Under the pieces are notes generated by a model, which did no database searches, was not told the DNA's origin, and saw only the letters and a program-made list of their open reading frames with translations. 64,000 nucleotides of DNA, taken from Acidimicrobiaceae bacterium. Its GTDB lineage: Bacteria; Actinomycetota; Acidimicrobiia; Acidimicrobiales; Aldehydirespiratoraceae. Below, in pieces: positions 63,676 to 64,000 of this stretch; within the stretch, counting starts at the first letter, position 1, and each line of letters opens with the position of its first letter. The position numbers and the translations under genes were made by a program. The DNA lies in assembly GCA_009843915.1 (NCBI GenBank), contig VYCM01000037.1:24772-88771 (forward strand), given 5' to 3'.

Positions 63676-64000
63676 ATGACCGAGACCATGTTCACCGGCG
63701 GCGTCCCGGCGGTGGTTCAGGAGGCACCGAGCCGGTTCGACGCCTACGACACCCAGGCACTCTGGCGCAAGGACGTGGACCATTACATCCACCCCTTCAC
63801 CGACTTCGCCGTCTGGAGGGAGGAGGGCGCCCTGGTGATGGCCGAGTCCGAGGGCGCCTACGTCTACGACTCCGACGGCAAGCGCTACCTCGACGCCCAG
63901 GGTGGGTTGTGGTGCGTGAACGCCGGCTACGGCCGGGCCGAGATCGCCGACGCCATGGCCGAGCAGGCCCGCAAGCTGGCCTACTACTCGCCGTTCACCA
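63676..64000 (+). CDS. Class III pyridoxal-phosphate aminotransferase (3' end outside window)
   Basis: Only the first 108 codons are visible; the frame runs off the window without a stop. The sequence HPFTDFAVWREEGALVMAES, then GKRYLDAQGGLWCVNAGYG, is the N-terminal substrate-pocket region of omega-aminotransferases (beta-alanine/taurine-pyruvate type). The PLP Lys lies beyond the window. GAGGAG before ATG 63676 gives a clear start, and a TAGCGT box at 63635-63640 may be the -10 of a leadered transcript. Acceptor and donor cannot be told from this part. Confidence 0.85.
   Translation, partial: MTETMFTGGVPAVVQEAPSRFDAYDTQALWRKDVDHYIHPFTDFAVWREEGALVMAESEGAYVYDSDGKRYLDAQGGLWCVNAGYGRAEIADAMAEQARKLAYYSPFT

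Overview
The window is about 64 kb of high-GC DNA that reads like the chromosome of an actinobacterium, most likely an uncultured member of the Acidimicrobiia. This is inferred, not shown. The reasons are the strong G/C third-position bias, frequent GTG starts, many flavin/F420-type (LLM) oxidoreductases, SDRs, Rieske oxygenases, phytanoyl-CoA-type dioxygenases and VOC proteins, a sugar ABC importer with no dedicated ATPase, and many apparently leaderless start codons (a TANNNT -10 box 6-8 nt before the start). No tRNA, rRNA, CRISPR array, insertion sequence or phage gene was seen. There is no gap above about 200 bases that lacks a gene.

Layout. 1-6569 (+): two nucleoside-type ABC permeases (the first cut by the window edge), a 2-oxoglutarate/Fe(II) oxygenase, a small anchored protein, an HSL-type esterase, a histidinol-dehydrogenase homologue of the HpsN (sulfopropanediol dehydrogenase) type, and an SDR. 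6570-16159: an amino-sugar/glycoside operon (binding lipoprotein, two permeases, NagB-like isomerase, Gfo/Idh/MocA oxidoreductase, BadF-type sugar kinase, GH4 glycosidase), with a ROK kinase and a bicupin facing it on the minus strand. A strong TTGTAC-17-TATACA promoter with a CTGTATACAG palindrome precedes this operon.

16223-23861 (-): a compact operon encoding, in order of transcription, a Rieske oxygenase, a flavin-reductase-like protein, the alpha and beta chains of a ThDP-dependent 2-oxoacid dehydrogenase, an 89-residue free-standing lipoyl protein, an SDR, a methenyl-tetrahydromethanopterin cyclohydrolase (Mch), a second SDR, and an LLM protein resembling F420-dependent methylene-tetrahydromethanopterin reductase (Mer). 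Two pterin-C1 enzymes together with an E1/lipoyl system that lacks an E2 catalytic domain is the most unusual arrangement here. I propose it as a candidate undescribed C1 pathway.

23920-38138 (-): a polyketide locus. It holds an alpha/beta hydrolase, a 3,227-residue reducing type I PKS (KS-AT-DH-cMT-ER-KR-ACP followed by a second, AT-less KS), a discrete ACP with its own promoter, an Sfp-type phosphopantetheinyl transferase that seems to need a CTG start, a PhyH-type dioxygenase and an amidase. 38183-39934 (-) is an NCS2-type permease with an extra cytosolic domain.

40013-49456 (+): a catabolic island with a ferredoxin-like/MBL fusion, two Rieske alpha subunits, one beta subunit, a class I aldolase, a DUF1989 protein, an MFS carrier and an MMPL transporter. 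49487-64000: enzymes for nitrogenous and small carbon compounds. They comprise formamidase/acetamidase, two paralogous amidohydrolases, two MDR dehydrogenases, an FGGY kinase, four VOC proteins, an M20 amidohydrolase, a methyltransferase, a YeiH transporter, an LLM oxidoreductase and the start of a class III aminotransferase cut by the window edge.
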